NCBI RefSeq assembly: GCF_016806695.1
Contig: NZ_WUED01000013.1
Location: 1 to 49,757 of the forward strand
Direction of reading: 5' to 3'
DNA: 49,757 bases
Source: Campylobacter bilis
GTDB lineage: Bacteria; Campylobacterota; Campylobacteria; Campylobacterales; Campylobacteraceae
Shown piece by piece: positions 15,100 to 24,076 of this stretch. The stretch's first letter is position 1; every line of letters begins with the position of its first letter. Below the pieces are notes generated by a model. It saw nothing but the letters and a program-made list of their open reading frames with translations, did no database searches and was not told the origin of the DNA. A program made the position numbers and the translations under genes.

Positions 15100-15639
15100 C
15101 TAATTGCTGATATTGTTTTCTTTGCTTGTTAAGGGTTTAACTTGCGGTTTGTTTAAATCTATCATAGGAACGACTTGATTGTTTTGTGGTGGATTTGATA
15201 AAGGTTTTTTTCTCGGATCTAAAAATTCTACCATAAGACGCGATTCCTTATCCTCTATATAAACTGTAAAAGTTGCCAAGCCTTTATTATAACCACTAAA
15301 TTCTAAAATCAGCCTTGCCCTATCAATATGAGGATGAGTATAATCAGGAATTAAAGTCTGACTCACCCAATCTAAATTTCTGCGCAAACTCATCACAAAT
15401 TGACGTGGGAATTTGCGAAATTTAGAATGCACAATGATATTGGTATTATCAAATAAAGTCCAATAAAAGTCGAAATTTTGTACTTTCTCCTCATAGCCTA
15501 TTTCTTTAATCTGTACGCTAGCTCTTTGATCTTTTTTAAGTATAAATTGATAAATATAATCAAATTTTGGTTCTGATGCTTTAAGCTCGCTAAGAATAAA
15601 AAAAACAAAAATCCAACCACAAAAACCTATTTTTAGCAA
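15100..15639 (-). CDS. Exported protein of unknown function (Cj0540-like)
   Basis: The 179-residue product begins with a signal peptide (MLKIGFCGWIFVFFILSELKA, likely cleaved after KA). It continues as a mostly beta-rich soluble domain with FDFYWTLFDNTNIIVHSKF and RLMVEFLDPRKKP. The C-terminal 35 residues are rich in Pro, Asn and Gln and look disordered. I do not recognise a catalytic motif. It should be periplasmic. It starts two bases after the DUF2018 gene and precedes ispB by 11 bases, so it belongs to the heme/menaquinone operon. By recall it matches C. jejuni Cj0540. Confidence 0.75.
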   Translation of the reverse strand: MLKIGFCGWIFVFFILSELKASEPKFDYIYQFILKKDQRASVQIKEIGYEEKVQNFDFYWTLFDNTNIIVHSKFRKFPRQFVMSLRRNLDWVSQTLIPDYTHPHIDRARLILEFSGYNKGLATFTVYIEDKESRLMVEFLDPRKKPLSNPPQNNQVVPMIDLNKPQVKPLTSKENNISN

Positions 15640-15641
15640 TT

Positions 15642-15905
15642 TTAGCCTTCATGTCCTAAAATTTTCGCAGCTAATTCTATATAAATATCATTTTGCCTTT
15701 GTTCTATCAAATCCCCGTTTTCAAGTATGAAATTTTTTACATCTCTTTCTGTGAGGCCTTGTTTTTCTAAAAGCTCTATCATAGCAATATGATCGGCAAA
15801 AAAATTTGCAAAAACTTTTTCCAAAGCTCCTAAATTACCATTATGAATGATTTCTATGAATTTTTCCTTAGGAGTTTTGCTAAACATTTCATCAAAAAGA
15901 TCCAT
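15642..15905 (-). CDS. DUF2018-type small helical protein (HP0242-like)
   Basis: The 87-residue cytoplasmic protein is predicted to be all helix. Its C-terminus, QNDIYIELAAKILG, resembles the end of H. pylori HP0242 as I recall it, and the overall length and helix pattern agree with DUF2018. HP0242 is a homodimer with a knotted fold and unknown function. It is the first gene of the eight-gene operon ending with ubiD, preceded by two copies of a TATAAT-bearing repeat. The family assignment is moderately sure; a function cannot be given. Confidence 0.7.
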   Translation of the reverse strand: MDLFDEMFSKTPKEKFIEIIHNGNLGALEKVFANFFADHIAMIELLEKQGLTERDVKNFILENGDLIEQRQNDIYIELAAKILGHEG

Positions 15906-15914
15906 TAATTTTCC

Positions 15915-15942
15915 TTGATTATAAAAGTTTTTGATTATAAAA
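15915..15942 (-). promoter_or_regulatory. Duplicated -10 promoter of the DUF2018-ubiD operon
   Basis: The 12-base word TTGATTATAAAA occurs at 15915-15926 and again at 15931-15942. On the minus strand each copy carries TATAAT (15923-15918 and 15939-15934). The copies are 16 bases apart, giving two possible starts within 40 bases of the first gene. Confidence 0.5.
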
Positions 15943-16003
15943 TTTTAATCGTTAAAAGTAGCTAAATTAAAATTTTATTTGAAATTTATAAGAAAGATGA
16001 AAG

Positions 16004-16026
16004 AAATTCCGTAAAATACGGAATTT
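16004..16026 (-). terminator. Terminator of the TCA operon
   Basis: AAATTCCGTA and TACGGAATTT pair in a 10-bp stem with a three-base loop. The hairpin overlaps the oorC stop codon and is followed on the minus strand by a T-rich stretch. Confidence 0.8.
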
Positions 16027-16582
16027 AAGAATGTGCCTTTGCTTGAGTGGCGTATTGTACCCCTAAATCAAAAGCTTTTGCATTTGCATCTTTTGTTTTA
16101 GCGGGAACCATGTGCAACATAGTTTGTTTTAATACCTCTAAATCAATGCATTTACTCATATAAGCAGCAATGGCTAATGCTACAACAGATTGAGTGGCTA
16201 CATTTCCTACTTCATCCTTAGCTATAGTGATAATGGGGATTTGAAAAATTTGCCATTTTTTATAATCTTCACTTTCAGGATGGACCAAATTAGGCTCTAC
16301 TACTATAATGCCGTCTTTTTTCACCCCGGTACGAAAATCTTTATAACCTTTATCTGCTGTTGAAAGCATGAAATCAACTTCACCTTCTACAGCATAAGGA
16401 AAAAGAATTTCTTTATCATCGATAATAATATCAACCTTAGTAGGACCCCCACGCACCTGTGAGGTGTAAGTTGAGGCTTTAAAGGCTTGGCGTCCTTCTT
16501 TAATCGCTGCTTCGGCTAAAATTTCTCCTGCGGTGATAACGCCTTGTCCGCCTTCGCCTCCAAATCTTAATTGATATTTCAT
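16025..16582 (-). CDS. oorC: 2-oxoglutarate:acceptor oxidoreductase, gamma subunit
   Basis: This is the gamma subunit of the OorDABC complex, which converts 2-oxoglutarate and CoA to succinyl-CoA and CO2 with ferredoxin or flavodoxin as acceptor. It takes the place of the NAD-dependent dehydrogenase in Campylobacter. The 185-residue protein has the family opening RFGGEGGQGVITAGEILAEA and the pattern STYTSQVRGGPTKVDI. It is the last gene of the operon, overlapping oorB by four bases. The terminator hairpin overlaps its stop. Confidence 0.95.
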   Translation of the reverse strand: MKYQLRFGGEGGQGVITAGEILAEAAIKEGRQAFKASTYTSQVRGGPTKVDIIIDDKEILFPYAVEGEVDFMLSTADKGYKDFRTGVKKDGIIVVEPNLVHPESEDYKKWQIFQIPIITIAKDEVGNVATQSVVALAIAAYMSKCIDLEVLKQTMLHMVPAKTKDANAKAFDLGVQYATQAKAHS

Positions 16583-17424
16583 TGTAAAGCTCCTAAGTCT
16601 ATCATTCTTTTTTCTTTGGTTGCTCGACGCACTTCTTCATAGGCATGACAATACTCTGGCTGGGATTTATCCTCATGCAAGATTCCGGTTGGAAATTTGT
16701 CTTTTCTTTGTTCAAAATCCATGCTTTCAAATTTGGCTTTATCAACAACACGATTTTTAATCCAATCAAGCATAGCCACAGCTTCGCCCATTTTGTTTTT
16801 TCGGCCTAAATTAATATGACAGTTTGAAAACACATCCACAAAACTATAGCCTTTATGTGCTAGGGCTTTATAGATTAAATTTTCAAGTTTATTAGCTTCA
16901 ATAACATTTCCTCTTGCTACAAAAGAAGCCCCCGCTGCCTTAGTAAGTTCACAAGCATCAAAATTAGGATCAATGCTACCGCATTGAGCTGTTACTGTGT
17001 AAAAGCCTTTTGGGGTAGTTGGCGAGGTTTGAGAATTAGTAAGCCCATAAATAAAATTATTGATCACAATATGAGTTAGATCTATATTTCTGCGACAGCC
17101 GTGTATAGTGTGATTTCCTCCAATCGCTAAGGTATCTCCATCACCGCTTACTACTATAACATGTTTACTAGGATTTGCTAGCTTAATACCTGTTGCATAG
17201 GCAATGGCTCTACCATGGGTAGTATGTACAGTATTGCAATTGACATAAGAACTCATCCTGCCACTACACCCAATACCTGAAACAAGACAAACATCATCCA
17301 TATTCCAAGCAAGCTTTTCTATAGCGCGAATAATACATTTTAAAACAACCCCATCACCACAGCCCCAACACCATTGAGTAGGAAGTTTATCTGTTCTTAA
17401 ATACTCATCATAATTAAATGCCAT
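16579..17424 (-). CDS. oorB: 2-oxoglutarate:acceptor oxidoreductase, beta subunit
   Basis: The beta subunit binds thiamine diphosphate. The 281-residue protein has the cysteine pair CWGCG near residue 19, and a TPP/Mg motif beginning VSGDGDTLAIGGNH and ending about 30 residues later at NNFIYGLTN. Cys23-type residues near the N-terminus contribute to cluster or cofactor binding in this family. It starts one base after oorA and overlaps oorC by four. It forms the catalytic core with OorA. Confidence 0.96.
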   Translation of the reverse strand: MAFNYDEYLRTDKLPTQWCWGCGDGVVLKCIIRAIEKLAWNMDDVCLVSGIGCSGRMSSYVNCNTVHTTHGRAIAYATGIKLANPSKHVIVVSGDGDTLAIGGNHTIHGCRRNIDLTHIVINNFIYGLTNSQTSPTTPKGFYTVTAQCGSIDPNFDACELTKAAGASFVARGNVIEANKLENLIYKALAHKGYSFVDVFSNCHINLGRKNKMGEAVAMLDWIKNRVVDKAKFESMDFEQRKDKFPTGILHEDKSQPEYCHAYEEVRRATKEKRMIDLGALQ

Positions 17425-17425
17425 T

Positions 17426-18550
17426 TTATATATTCTCCTTTACTTTAGCGATAATTTCACTTGGGGTTATAGGACGGCCATTAGCACGGTGCAAGCTAAT
17501 AAAATCGCGGCGAGAACTTACTCTTTCGATTTCTTCAAGGTATTGCCCCATATTAAGTTCACTTACCATTATTTTTTTAAATTTGCTTGTTACTTGTGCG
17601 ATTTTCTTTTCTGCTACAGGATAAAGAGTAATAGGACGGAAAAGCCCTACTTTAATCCCTTCTTCTCTTAATCTTATAATGGCTTCTTTAGCCGAACGAC
17701 TCACACTTCCATAAGCTATGATTAAAAACTCAGCATCATCAATCATATATTCTTCATAAGTGCAAATTTCATCTGTATTATTTTTGATCTTGCCTATAAG
17801 TCTTTGGATATTTTTTTTCACTGTATCGCCATCTTCGGTAGGAAAACCTATATCTCCATGATGAAGCCCGGTTATATGATAACGATAGCCTGTAAAGAAA
17901 GGATTTAAGGTTGCAGGTTCGTTTTCTCCTGCTGCATAAGGTTTATAATCTTTTTTATCCCCTTGGAATTTTTTACGGTTGTAAATTTTAATATCTTTTA
18001 AATCAGGCAATACAGCCTTACCATTCATATGCCCCACAGTTTCATCCATGAGTAAAAATACTGGGGTCATGAATTTTTCGGATAAATTAAAAGCTCTAAT
18101 AGTTTCTGTATAAGCCTCTTCAAGTGAAGCAGGTGCAATAGCAATACTTGCAAAGTCCCCATGAGTAGGTGCTTTAGCCTGAAATAAATCCCCTTGGGCC
18201 ACTCTTGTTGGAAGTCCTGTTGATGGGCCACCACGCATAACATTTACAATAACTAATGGAATTTCAGCAATAAATGCAAGTCCGATTTGCTCTGCTTTTA
18301 AAGAAATCCCCGGACCGCTACTTGCTGTCATAGATTTTACCCCACTCATAGCCGCACCAATAGCTACGCTAATGCCTGAAATTTCATCTTCCATTTGTAT
18401 AAAAGTCCCATCATTTGCAGGAAGCATGTGACTTAACTCATGTGCTATTTCACTACTAGGTGTTATAGGATAACCTCCAAAAAATTTACATCCACAATCA
18501 ATCGCTGCTTGTGCGATTAAAACATTACCAGTTGCTATAACTTCTCTCAT
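17426..18550 (-). CDS. oorA: 2-oxoglutarate:acceptor oxidoreductase, alpha subunit
   Basis: The alpha subunit contributes the pyrimidine-binding domain and the substrate channel. The 374-residue protein opens with GNVLIAQAAIDCGCKFFGGY followed by PITPSSEIAHELS. It has SSGPGISLKAEQIGLA and the RGGPSTGLPT loop, all typical of 2-oxoacid:ferredoxin oxidoreductase alpha chains. It lies between oorD (eight bases upstream) and oorB (one base downstream). The enzyme is oxygen sensitive, in keeping with microaerobic life. Confidence 0.96.
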   Translation of the reverse strand: MREVIATGNVLIAQAAIDCGCKFFGGYPITPSSEIAHELSHMLPANDGTFIQMEDEISGISVAIGAAMSGVKSMTASSGPGISLKAEQIGLAFIAEIPLVIVNVMRGGPSTGLPTRVAQGDLFQAKAPTHGDFASIAIAPASLEEAYTETIRAFNLSEKFMTPVFLLMDETVGHMNGKAVLPDLKDIKIYNRKKFQGDKKDYKPYAAGENEPATLNPFFTGYRYHITGLHHGDIGFPTEDGDTVKKNIQRLIGKIKNNTDEICTYEEYMIDDAEFLIIAYGSVSRSAKEAIIRLREEGIKVGLFRPITLYPVAEKKIAQVTSKFKKIMVSELNMGQYLEEIERVSSRRDFISLHRANGRPITPSEIIAKVKENI

Positions 18551-18558
18551 TCTTATTC

Positions 18559-18870
18559 CTATGCTAGTTTTTTATATTTGTTGTTTTTTAGAGCTAGGGC
18601 TCTTTCTTTAGCTTCTGGAGTAAGTTTAGCAAATTTAAACTCATCCCTTTTTGCCACCATAATAGCAAAATCAGGGCAATGCGTTTCACACTCTGTACAG
18701 CCTATGCAAGATTGAGGATGTACAACTTCTATCATTTGCCCTAAAACCGCATGCACATCATCGCGCATAGCTAAAACTCCAGCAGGACAATAGCTAACGC
18801 AGATATTACACGCCTTACACCTATGCTCATCCACCCAAACAGGGGTATCTTTTGGAGCTATCATACTCAT
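18559..18870 (-). CDS. oorD: 2-oxoglutarate:acceptor oxidoreductase, delta (ferredoxin) subunit
   Basis: This 103-residue ferredoxin-like subunit has two complete 4Fe-4S motifs: Cys18, 21, 24 and 28 (CKACNICVSYCP) and Cys55, 58, 61 and 65 (CIGCTECETHCP). It passes electrons from the TPP site to the soluble acceptor. It is the first of the four oor genes and follows sucD by 14 bases, which joins succinyl-CoA synthetase to the enzyme that makes its substrate. Confidence 0.95.
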   Translation of the reverse strand: MSMIAPKDTPVWVDEHRCKACNICVSYCPAGVLAMRDDVHAVLGQMIEVVHPQSCIGCTECETHCPDFAIMVAKRDEFKFAKLTPEAKERALALKNNKYKKLA

Positions 18871-18884
18871 AATTTTTTCCTTTA

Positions 18885-19754
18885 TTAAGCTAATATTTTT
18901 TCAATTGCTTGGCCAATTAAAGCAGGAGAATCCACTACATGAATCCCGTAAGACTTTAAAGCTTCTTTTTTGGCTGCAGCACTCTCATCAGCACTGCCTA
19001 CTATAGCACCTGCATGTCCCATTCTTTTGCCTTTAGGTGCAGTCGCTCCTGCGATGAATGCTACCACAGGTTTACTGATATTTTCTTTAATAAATTTAGC
19101 CGCTTCAACCTCTAAACTACCGCCAATTTCTCCTATCATGACTATGGCTTTAGTCTCATCATCTTTTTGAAATTCGCTTAAAAGTTCTTTATAAGCAAGC
19201 CCTATAATAGGATCGCCTCCAATCCCTACTGCTGTAGAAATTCCATATCCGCTTTGAACGATTTGATTAGCTGCTTCATAGGTTAAAGTTCCGCTTTTTG
19301 AGATGAGTCCTACACAGCCTTTTTTGAAAATAAAACCAGGCATAATGCCTAATTTGCACTCTTCAGAAGTAATAATGCCAGGACAATTAGGCCCTATGAT
19401 TTTCATACCCTTTTTATTGGCGTATTGTTTAGCAAACATCATGTCTTTTACAGGGGTATGTTCAGTTATAATCACAGCAAGCTTAATACCCGCATCAGCT
19501 GCTTCAATCACACTATCACCTACAGCAAAAGCAGGTACAAAAATCAAGCTCACATCAGCCTTTGTGGCTTCACGTGCTTGTGCAACAGTGTCAAAAACAG
19601 GTTTTCCCAAATGAGTTTGTCCTCCTTTATAAGGGGTAACTCCTCCGACTATATTAGTACCATAAGCTAGGCATTGTTCTGCATGAAAAGTTGCTTCCTT
19701 GCCTGTAAATCCTTGAACTATAACCTTGGTGTTTTTATTTACTAAAATACTCAT
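18885..19754 (-). CDS. sucD: Succinyl-CoA synthetase, alpha subunit
   Basis: SucCD interconverts succinyl-CoA and succinate with substrate-level ATP formation. The 289-residue alpha subunit has the CoA-binding N-terminus ([12 protein letters not shown]), the signature [10 protein letters not shown], and the phosphohistidine loop [11 protein letters not shown]. It follows sucC by nine bases in the operon. Confidence 0.97.
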   Translation of the reverse strand: MSILVNKNTKVIVQGFTGKEATFHAEQCLAYGTNIVGGVTPYKGGQTHLGKPVFDTVAQAREATKADVSLIFVPAFAVGDSVIEAADAGIKLAVIITEHTPVKDMMFAKQYANKKGMKIIGPNCPGIITSEECKLGIMPGFIFKKGCVGLISKSGTLTYEAANQIVQSGYGISTAVGIGGDPIIGLAYKELLSEFQKDDETKAIVMIGEIGGSLEVEAAKFIKENISKPVVAFIAGATAPKGKRMGHAGAIVGSADESAAAKKEALKSYGIHVVDSPALIGQAIEKILA

Positions 19755-19763
19755 GATTTATCC

Positions 19764-20927
19764 TTATCCTACTAAACTTTTTACAAGCTCTGCACCGTTT
19801 TTAAGATCGCTTGCTGCTTTGATATTTTTAAGATTTGAATTTTCTAAAATAGCTTTTGCTTCAGCTGCATTAGTGCCATCAAGACGCACTACTATAGGGA
19901 TATTTACTTCTACATTCTGAGTTGCTTCTAAAATTCCATTTGCAATTCTATCACAGCGTACAATACCACCAAAAATATTGATAAATATAACTTTTACGTT
20001 TTTATCTCTTAAAATGATTTCAAAAGCCTTTGCAACAGTTTTAGCACAAGCTCCACCTCCAACATCTAAGAAATTTGCAGGTTTGGCACCGCTATAATTA
20101 ATAATATCCATAGTAGCCATTGCTAAACCCGCACCATTTACCATACAAGCTACATTTCCATCTAGTTTCACATAACTCAAGCCAAACTCAGCCGCTTCTC
20201 TTTCAGCAGGATTTTCTTCTGTGATGTCTCTAAGTTCAGCAATTTCAGGATGACGATAAAGGGCACTATCATCAAAGCTGCATTTTGCATCAAGGGCATA
20301 AAAATCGCCTTCTTGGGTTTTGATTAAAGGATTGATTTCAAGCATATTCATGTCTTTATCATTATACAATTTATAAAGCTTAGCTATCATGTTAATAAAT
20401 TTTTGACTTTCATCTTTATTAAGCCCTAAAACTTTTGCTACTTCAAGCCCATGAAAAAGCTTAAAGCCAATTTGAGGATCGATATTTACTTTTGCGATTT
20501 TTTCAGGGTATTCTTTGGCTACCTTTTCTATATCCATGCCTCCTTCGCTTGAAGCAATAAGGGTAATTTGCTCTGCCATTCTGTTGAATAAAATAGCCAA
20601 ATAATACTCTTTTACAATGTTTACACCGCTTTCTATATAAAGCTTTTGCACGAGTTTGCCTTCAGGACCTGTTTGATGAGTAATTAAATTCATTCCTAAA
20701 ATCTGTTCAGCATAGCTTTTTACTTCGTCTAAATTTTTAGCGATTTTAACACCCCCGCCAAGACCACGACCACCTGCGTGGATTTGAGCTTTAACCGCCC
20801 AAACATTACCACCTAATTCTTTAGCATTTGCAAGGGCTTGTTCTACACTAAATGCGACTTTTCCTTTTAGTGTAGGGATGCCATTATCCGCAAAAATAGC
20901 CTTTGCTTGATATTCATGTATATTCAT
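19764..20927 (-). CDS. sucC: Succinyl-CoA synthetase, beta subunit
   Basis: The beta subunit holds the ATP-grasp nucleotide site and sets nucleotide specificity. The 387-residue protein begins MNIHEYQAKAIFADNGIP and has the signature region KAQIHAGGRGLGGGVK. It ends with a CoA-ligase domain containing NIFGGIVRCDRIANG, which carries residues of the second phosphate site. It starts immediately after the mdh stop codon with no spacer. Confidence 0.97.
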   Translation of the reverse strand: MNIHEYQAKAIFADNGIPTLKGKVAFSVEQALANAKELGGNVWAVKAQIHAGGRGLGGGVKIAKNLDEVKSYAEQILGMNLITHQTGPEGKLVQKLYIESGVNIVKEYYLAILFNRMAEQITLIASSEGGMDIEKVAKEYPEKIAKVNIDPQIGFKLFHGLEVAKVLGLNKDESQKFINMIAKLYKLYNDKDMNMLEINPLIKTQEGDFYALDAKCSFDDSALYRHPEIAELRDITEENPAEREAAEFGLSYVKLDGNVACMVNGAGLAMATMDIINYSGAKPANFLDVGGGACAKTVAKAFEIILRDKNVKVIFINIFGGIVRCDRIANGILEATQNVEVNIPIVVRLDGTNAAEAKAILENSNLKNIKAASDLKNGAELVKSLVG

Positions 20928-21830
20928 TTATTCTCCTTTGTACTGATATTTGATTAAAGATTTTTCTAATTTATCTTTTTCTTGTGCACTAAGATCTAAA
21001 TTCATGATTTCTATAACGCCTTCAAGACCTAATCTTGCCATTACTCCTAAAGCTTTATTCTTCACACCAAATTCTTGATGTAAAATCACACTCATAGGCA
21101 AAAATTCTCCACTTCTTAAAGACTCAAGCATCCTAACACAAGCACTAGCAGGGGCTAAATAGGCTGAAATTTTAAGGTATTTTATCACCTTAGCACCACC
21201 GGTTTTAACTTCGTTTTCTAAATCTTCAAATTCTTCTTCATTTAAAAATTCGCTTATATTTTTATTTTTAACACTAGCGTAGGATTTAAGCAAGACCATA
21301 TCATCATTATGAAAGCCTATAAGTCTAGTATCTACACTTGACATTTTAACATTTAGTTTTTTAGCAAGTTCATATTTAAATCTTGCATTATCTAAAATAC
21401 CTGCCATTGCCGCAATTTTTTTTGACGCGAAAATTCCACTTTCATAAAGAGTATTGAGTAAAAAATCCACAGGATTGGTTAAAATAATAAAAAGGGGATT
21501 AGGCGTAAATGCCTTAATATTTTTAGCACAATCAAGCATGATATTAGCATTAAGCTGTAAAAGTTCTTCTCTGCTTTGCCCTGCTTTTCTAGTAAAACCT
21601 GCACTAAAAAGCACTATATCTGAGTCTTTAGTATGGACATAATCTTTAGTGCAAATTAGATCTATATCTAAATTTAAAGCCGCTATGCTTTGTGCAAGCT
21701 CTAATTCTTTAGCGATCAATAAATTCTCATTAATATCAATTAGAACTATTGTGTTTGCCAACTCTCTTAAAATCAAAGCATAAGCTACACTTGAACCTAC
21801 ATTTCCAGCTCCTATGATGGTGATTTTCAT
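20928..21830 (-). CDS. mdh: Malate dehydrogenase, LDH-like type
   Basis: This NAD-dependent enzyme interconverts malate and oxaloacetate. The 300-residue protein has the Rossmann motif IIGAGNVGSS at the N-terminus and Arg81 and Arg87 in FTRKAGQSREELL. Arg at the first position of that loop marks malate rather than lactate specificity, where Gln is usual. The proton-relay His lies in LIGFHNDDMV. It lies two bases after icd and directly abuts sucC. The short C-terminus is normal for this group. Confidence 0.93.
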   Translation of the reverse strand: MKITIIGAGNVGSSVAYALILRELANTIVLIDINENLLIAKELELAQSIAALNLDIDLICTKDYVHTKDSDIVLFSAGFTRKAGQSREELLQLNANIMLDCAKNIKAFTPNPLFIILTNPVDFLLNTLYESGIFASKKIAAMAGILDNARFKYELAKKLNVKMSSVDTRLIGFHNDDMVLLKSYASVKNKNISEFLNEEEFEDLENEVKTGGAKVIKYLKISAYLAPASACVRMLESLRSGEFLPMSVILHQEFGVKNKALGVMARLGLEGVIEIMNLDLSAQEKDKLEKSLIKYQYKGE

Positions 21831-21832
21831 CT

Positions 21833-24031
21833 TTACCCTATCTTTTCTAAAATAGCATTAAAAGTTGCACTAGGACGCATGATTTTATTAACCTTTTGTT
21901 CATCAAATTTATAATAACCACCCAAATCGACTTTGACTCCTTGAGTGTCATTAAATTCAGTTCTAATCTTTTCTTCATTAGAAGAAAGCTCTAAGGCTAT
22001 ATCCTTAAAAAAGCTTTGAAGTTCCATATCATTAGCCTGTCTTGCCAAATGATTAGCAAAATATAAGGCTAAATAAAAATGGCTTGTGCGATTATCATCT
22101 TCTTTGACTTTTCTTGTAGGGGTTTTATTATTTTCAAGCCATTCTCCTATAGCCTCATCAAGGCATTGAGCCAAGACTTTAGCTTTAAAATTTTTGCATT
22201 TATGGGCATAGAATTCTAAACTTGCTTGCAAGGCTAAAAACTCACCTAAGCTATCCCAACGCAAATGGTTTTCTTCTACTAATTGTTCTACTTGTTTAGG
22301 TGCTGATCCTCCCGCTCCTGTTTCAAACATAGCTCCACCATTTAACATAGGCACTATAGAAAGCATTTTTGCACTCGTTCCAAGCTCTAAGATAGGAAAA
22401 AGATCGGTTAAATAATCCCTTAAAACATTTCCTGTAATAGAAATAGTATCTTTTCCAGCACGGATAAGCTCTAAGCTTCTTAAGCAAGCTTGTTTTGGGG
22501 ATAAAATAGCTATATCTTTGCCTTTTTCTTTAAGACGGTTTTGCACTAAAGCTATCATAATTTTATTGCTTGCTCTTTTACTATCTAGCCAAAAAATTGC
22601 TTCAGAACCTGTAATATCAGCCCTTTGTATACCCAAATCAATCCAATTTAACACTGCATCAATTTTTGTCTCATTTACTCTATAAATATCGCCTTTTTTC
22701 ACACGATGTTCTAATAATACCTTGTCTTCGCAGACTATTTTAAAAACCCCATCTTCTTTAGCTACAAAGGTTTTATCATGAGATCCATATTCTTGTGCTT
22801 TTTTAGCCATTAAGCCTACATTAGAAACACTGCCTAATTTTGCAGGGTTTAAAGTGCCATTTTTATGTAAATCTTCAATCACTGCTTCATAAATGCTTGC
22901 ATAAGTTTGATCAGGAATTAAAGCATTAGTATCTTTTGCTTTGCCTTCTTTATCCCATAATTTTGCACCATTTTTAAGCATAGCAGGTATGGAAGCATCT
23001 ACAATCACATCACTAGGAACATGAAGATTTGTAATGCCTTTATCAGAATTTACCATAGCAATATCAGCAGATTTAGCTAAAATGGCATTGTATTTTTTTA
23101 AGATTTCTTCTTTTTTATCAGAAGCTTCAATTTTGGTTAAAAGCTCGCTTAATCCGTTATTAGGATTGATATTGAGTGCTTGAAATTCGTCTTTAAATTC
23201 CTCAAACAATTCTTTGAAAAACACTTTTACAGCATAACCAAAAAGTATAGGATCGCTTACTTTCATCATAGTAGCTTTTAGATGAAGCGAAAAAAGCACA
23301 TCATCTTCTTTGCTAGCTTGAATTTCTTTAGCATAAAATTCTTGAAGCTTTTCTACATCCATAAAGCTTGCATCTAAAATTTCATTTTTTTCAAGCTTTA
23401 ATCCCTCTTTTAAAATTTCACTTTTGCCACTATTTGCTAGGAATTCAACATTTACCAAGCAATCTTTATCAAGCAAAATCGCTTTTTCATTAGAGAAAAA
23501 ATCCCCTTCTTTCATATAAGAAATTCGGGTTTTTGACTCAGGATGAAATTCTATAATTTTATAAGGATTATTTCTAGCATAGTCTTTAACCGCCTTTGTG
23601 CAACGACGATCAGAATTGCCTTGTCTTAATACTGGATTTACAGCTGAACCTAAAACTTTTTGGTATTTAGTTTTAATTTGTAATTCCTCATCATTTTTTG
23701 GCTCATCTGGGTAGTTTGGTAACATGTAGCCTTTATCTTGCAATTCTTTAATAGCGGCTTTTAGTTGTGGTATGGAAGCAGATATGTTTGGTGTTTTGAT
23801 CAAATTAGCATCGGGTTTTTTTACAAGTTCTCCTAAAAATTCTAAAGCATCTTCGCATCTTTGCTCTGGTTTTAAATACTCGCTAAAATTTGCTAAAATC
23901 CTTGCTGATAAAGAAATGTCAGAGATTTTAACCCCTATGTGTGCCCTAGCTAAAAAGGCTTTGATTATAGGTAAAAATGAGTAAGTTGCAAGCGCTGGAG
24001 ATTCATCTGTTAGGGTATAAGTAATTTGCAT
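21833..24031 (-). CDS. icd: Isocitrate dehydrogenase, monomeric NADP type
   Basis: It converts isocitrate to 2-oxoglutarate and CO2, giving NADPH and the substrate for OorDABC. The 732-residue length is that of the large monomeric class (about 740 residues), unrelated in size to the common 420-residue dimeric enzyme. Recognisable segments include YTLTDESPALATYSFLPI at the start, HLKATMMKVSDPILFG in the middle and MFETGAGGSAPKQVEQL near residue 570. It is the first gene of the eight-gene TCA operon. The transcript leader carries an A10 tract. Confidence 0.96.
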   Translation of the reverse strand: MQITYTLTDESPALATYSFLPIIKAFLARAHIGVKISDISLSARILANFSEYLKPEQRCEDALEFLGELVKKPDANLIKTPNISASIPQLKAAIKELQDKGYMLPNYPDEPKNDEELQIKTKYQKVLGSAVNPVLRQGNSDRRCTKAVKDYARNNPYKIIEFHPESKTRISYMKEGDFFSNEKAILLDKDCLVNVEFLANSGKSEILKEGLKLEKNEILDASFMDVEKLQEFYAKEIQASKEDDVLFSLHLKATMMKVSDPILFGYAVKVFFKELFEEFKDEFQALNINPNNGLSELLTKIEASDKKEEILKKYNAILAKSADIAMVNSDKGITNLHVPSDVIVDASIPAMLKNGAKLWDKEGKAKDTNALIPDQTYASIYEAVIEDLHKNGTLNPAKLGSVSNVGLMAKKAQEYGSHDKTFVAKEDGVFKIVCEDKVLLEHRVKKGDIYRVNETKIDAVLNWIDLGIQRADITGSEAIFWLDSKRASNKIMIALVQNRLKEKGKDIAILSPKQACLRSLELIRAGKDTISITGNVLRDYLTDLFPILELGTSAKMLSIVPMLNGGAMFETGAGGSAPKQVEQLVEENHLRWDSLGEFLALQASLEFYAHKCKNFKAKVLAQCLDEAIGEWLENNKTPTRKVKEDDNRTSHFYLALYFANHLARQANDMELQSFFKDIALELSSNEEKIRTEFNDTQGVKVDLGGYYKFDEQKVNKIMRPSATFNAILEKIG

Positions 24032-24052
24032 TTTGAGTCCTTTAAAACGCTA

Positions 24053-24062
24053 TTTTTTTTTT
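24053..24062 (-). repeat. A10 tract in the icd leader
   Basis: Ten T on the plus strand give A10 on the transcript at about positions +2 to +11 from the predicted start. It is non-coding and separate from the icd ribosome binding site (AAAGGA). Confidence 0.8.
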
Positions 24063-24070
24063 GATTTTTA

Positions 24071-24076
24071 AGTATA
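24071..24076 (-). promoter_or_regulatory. -10 box of the icd-oorC operon
   Basis: The minus strand reads TGTAATATACT, giving TATACT as the -10 hexamer, about 40 bases before the icd ATG. Upstream is a T-rich stretch. The predicted start (24064-24062) lies against a run of ten A, so initiation may slip. Confidence 0.5.
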
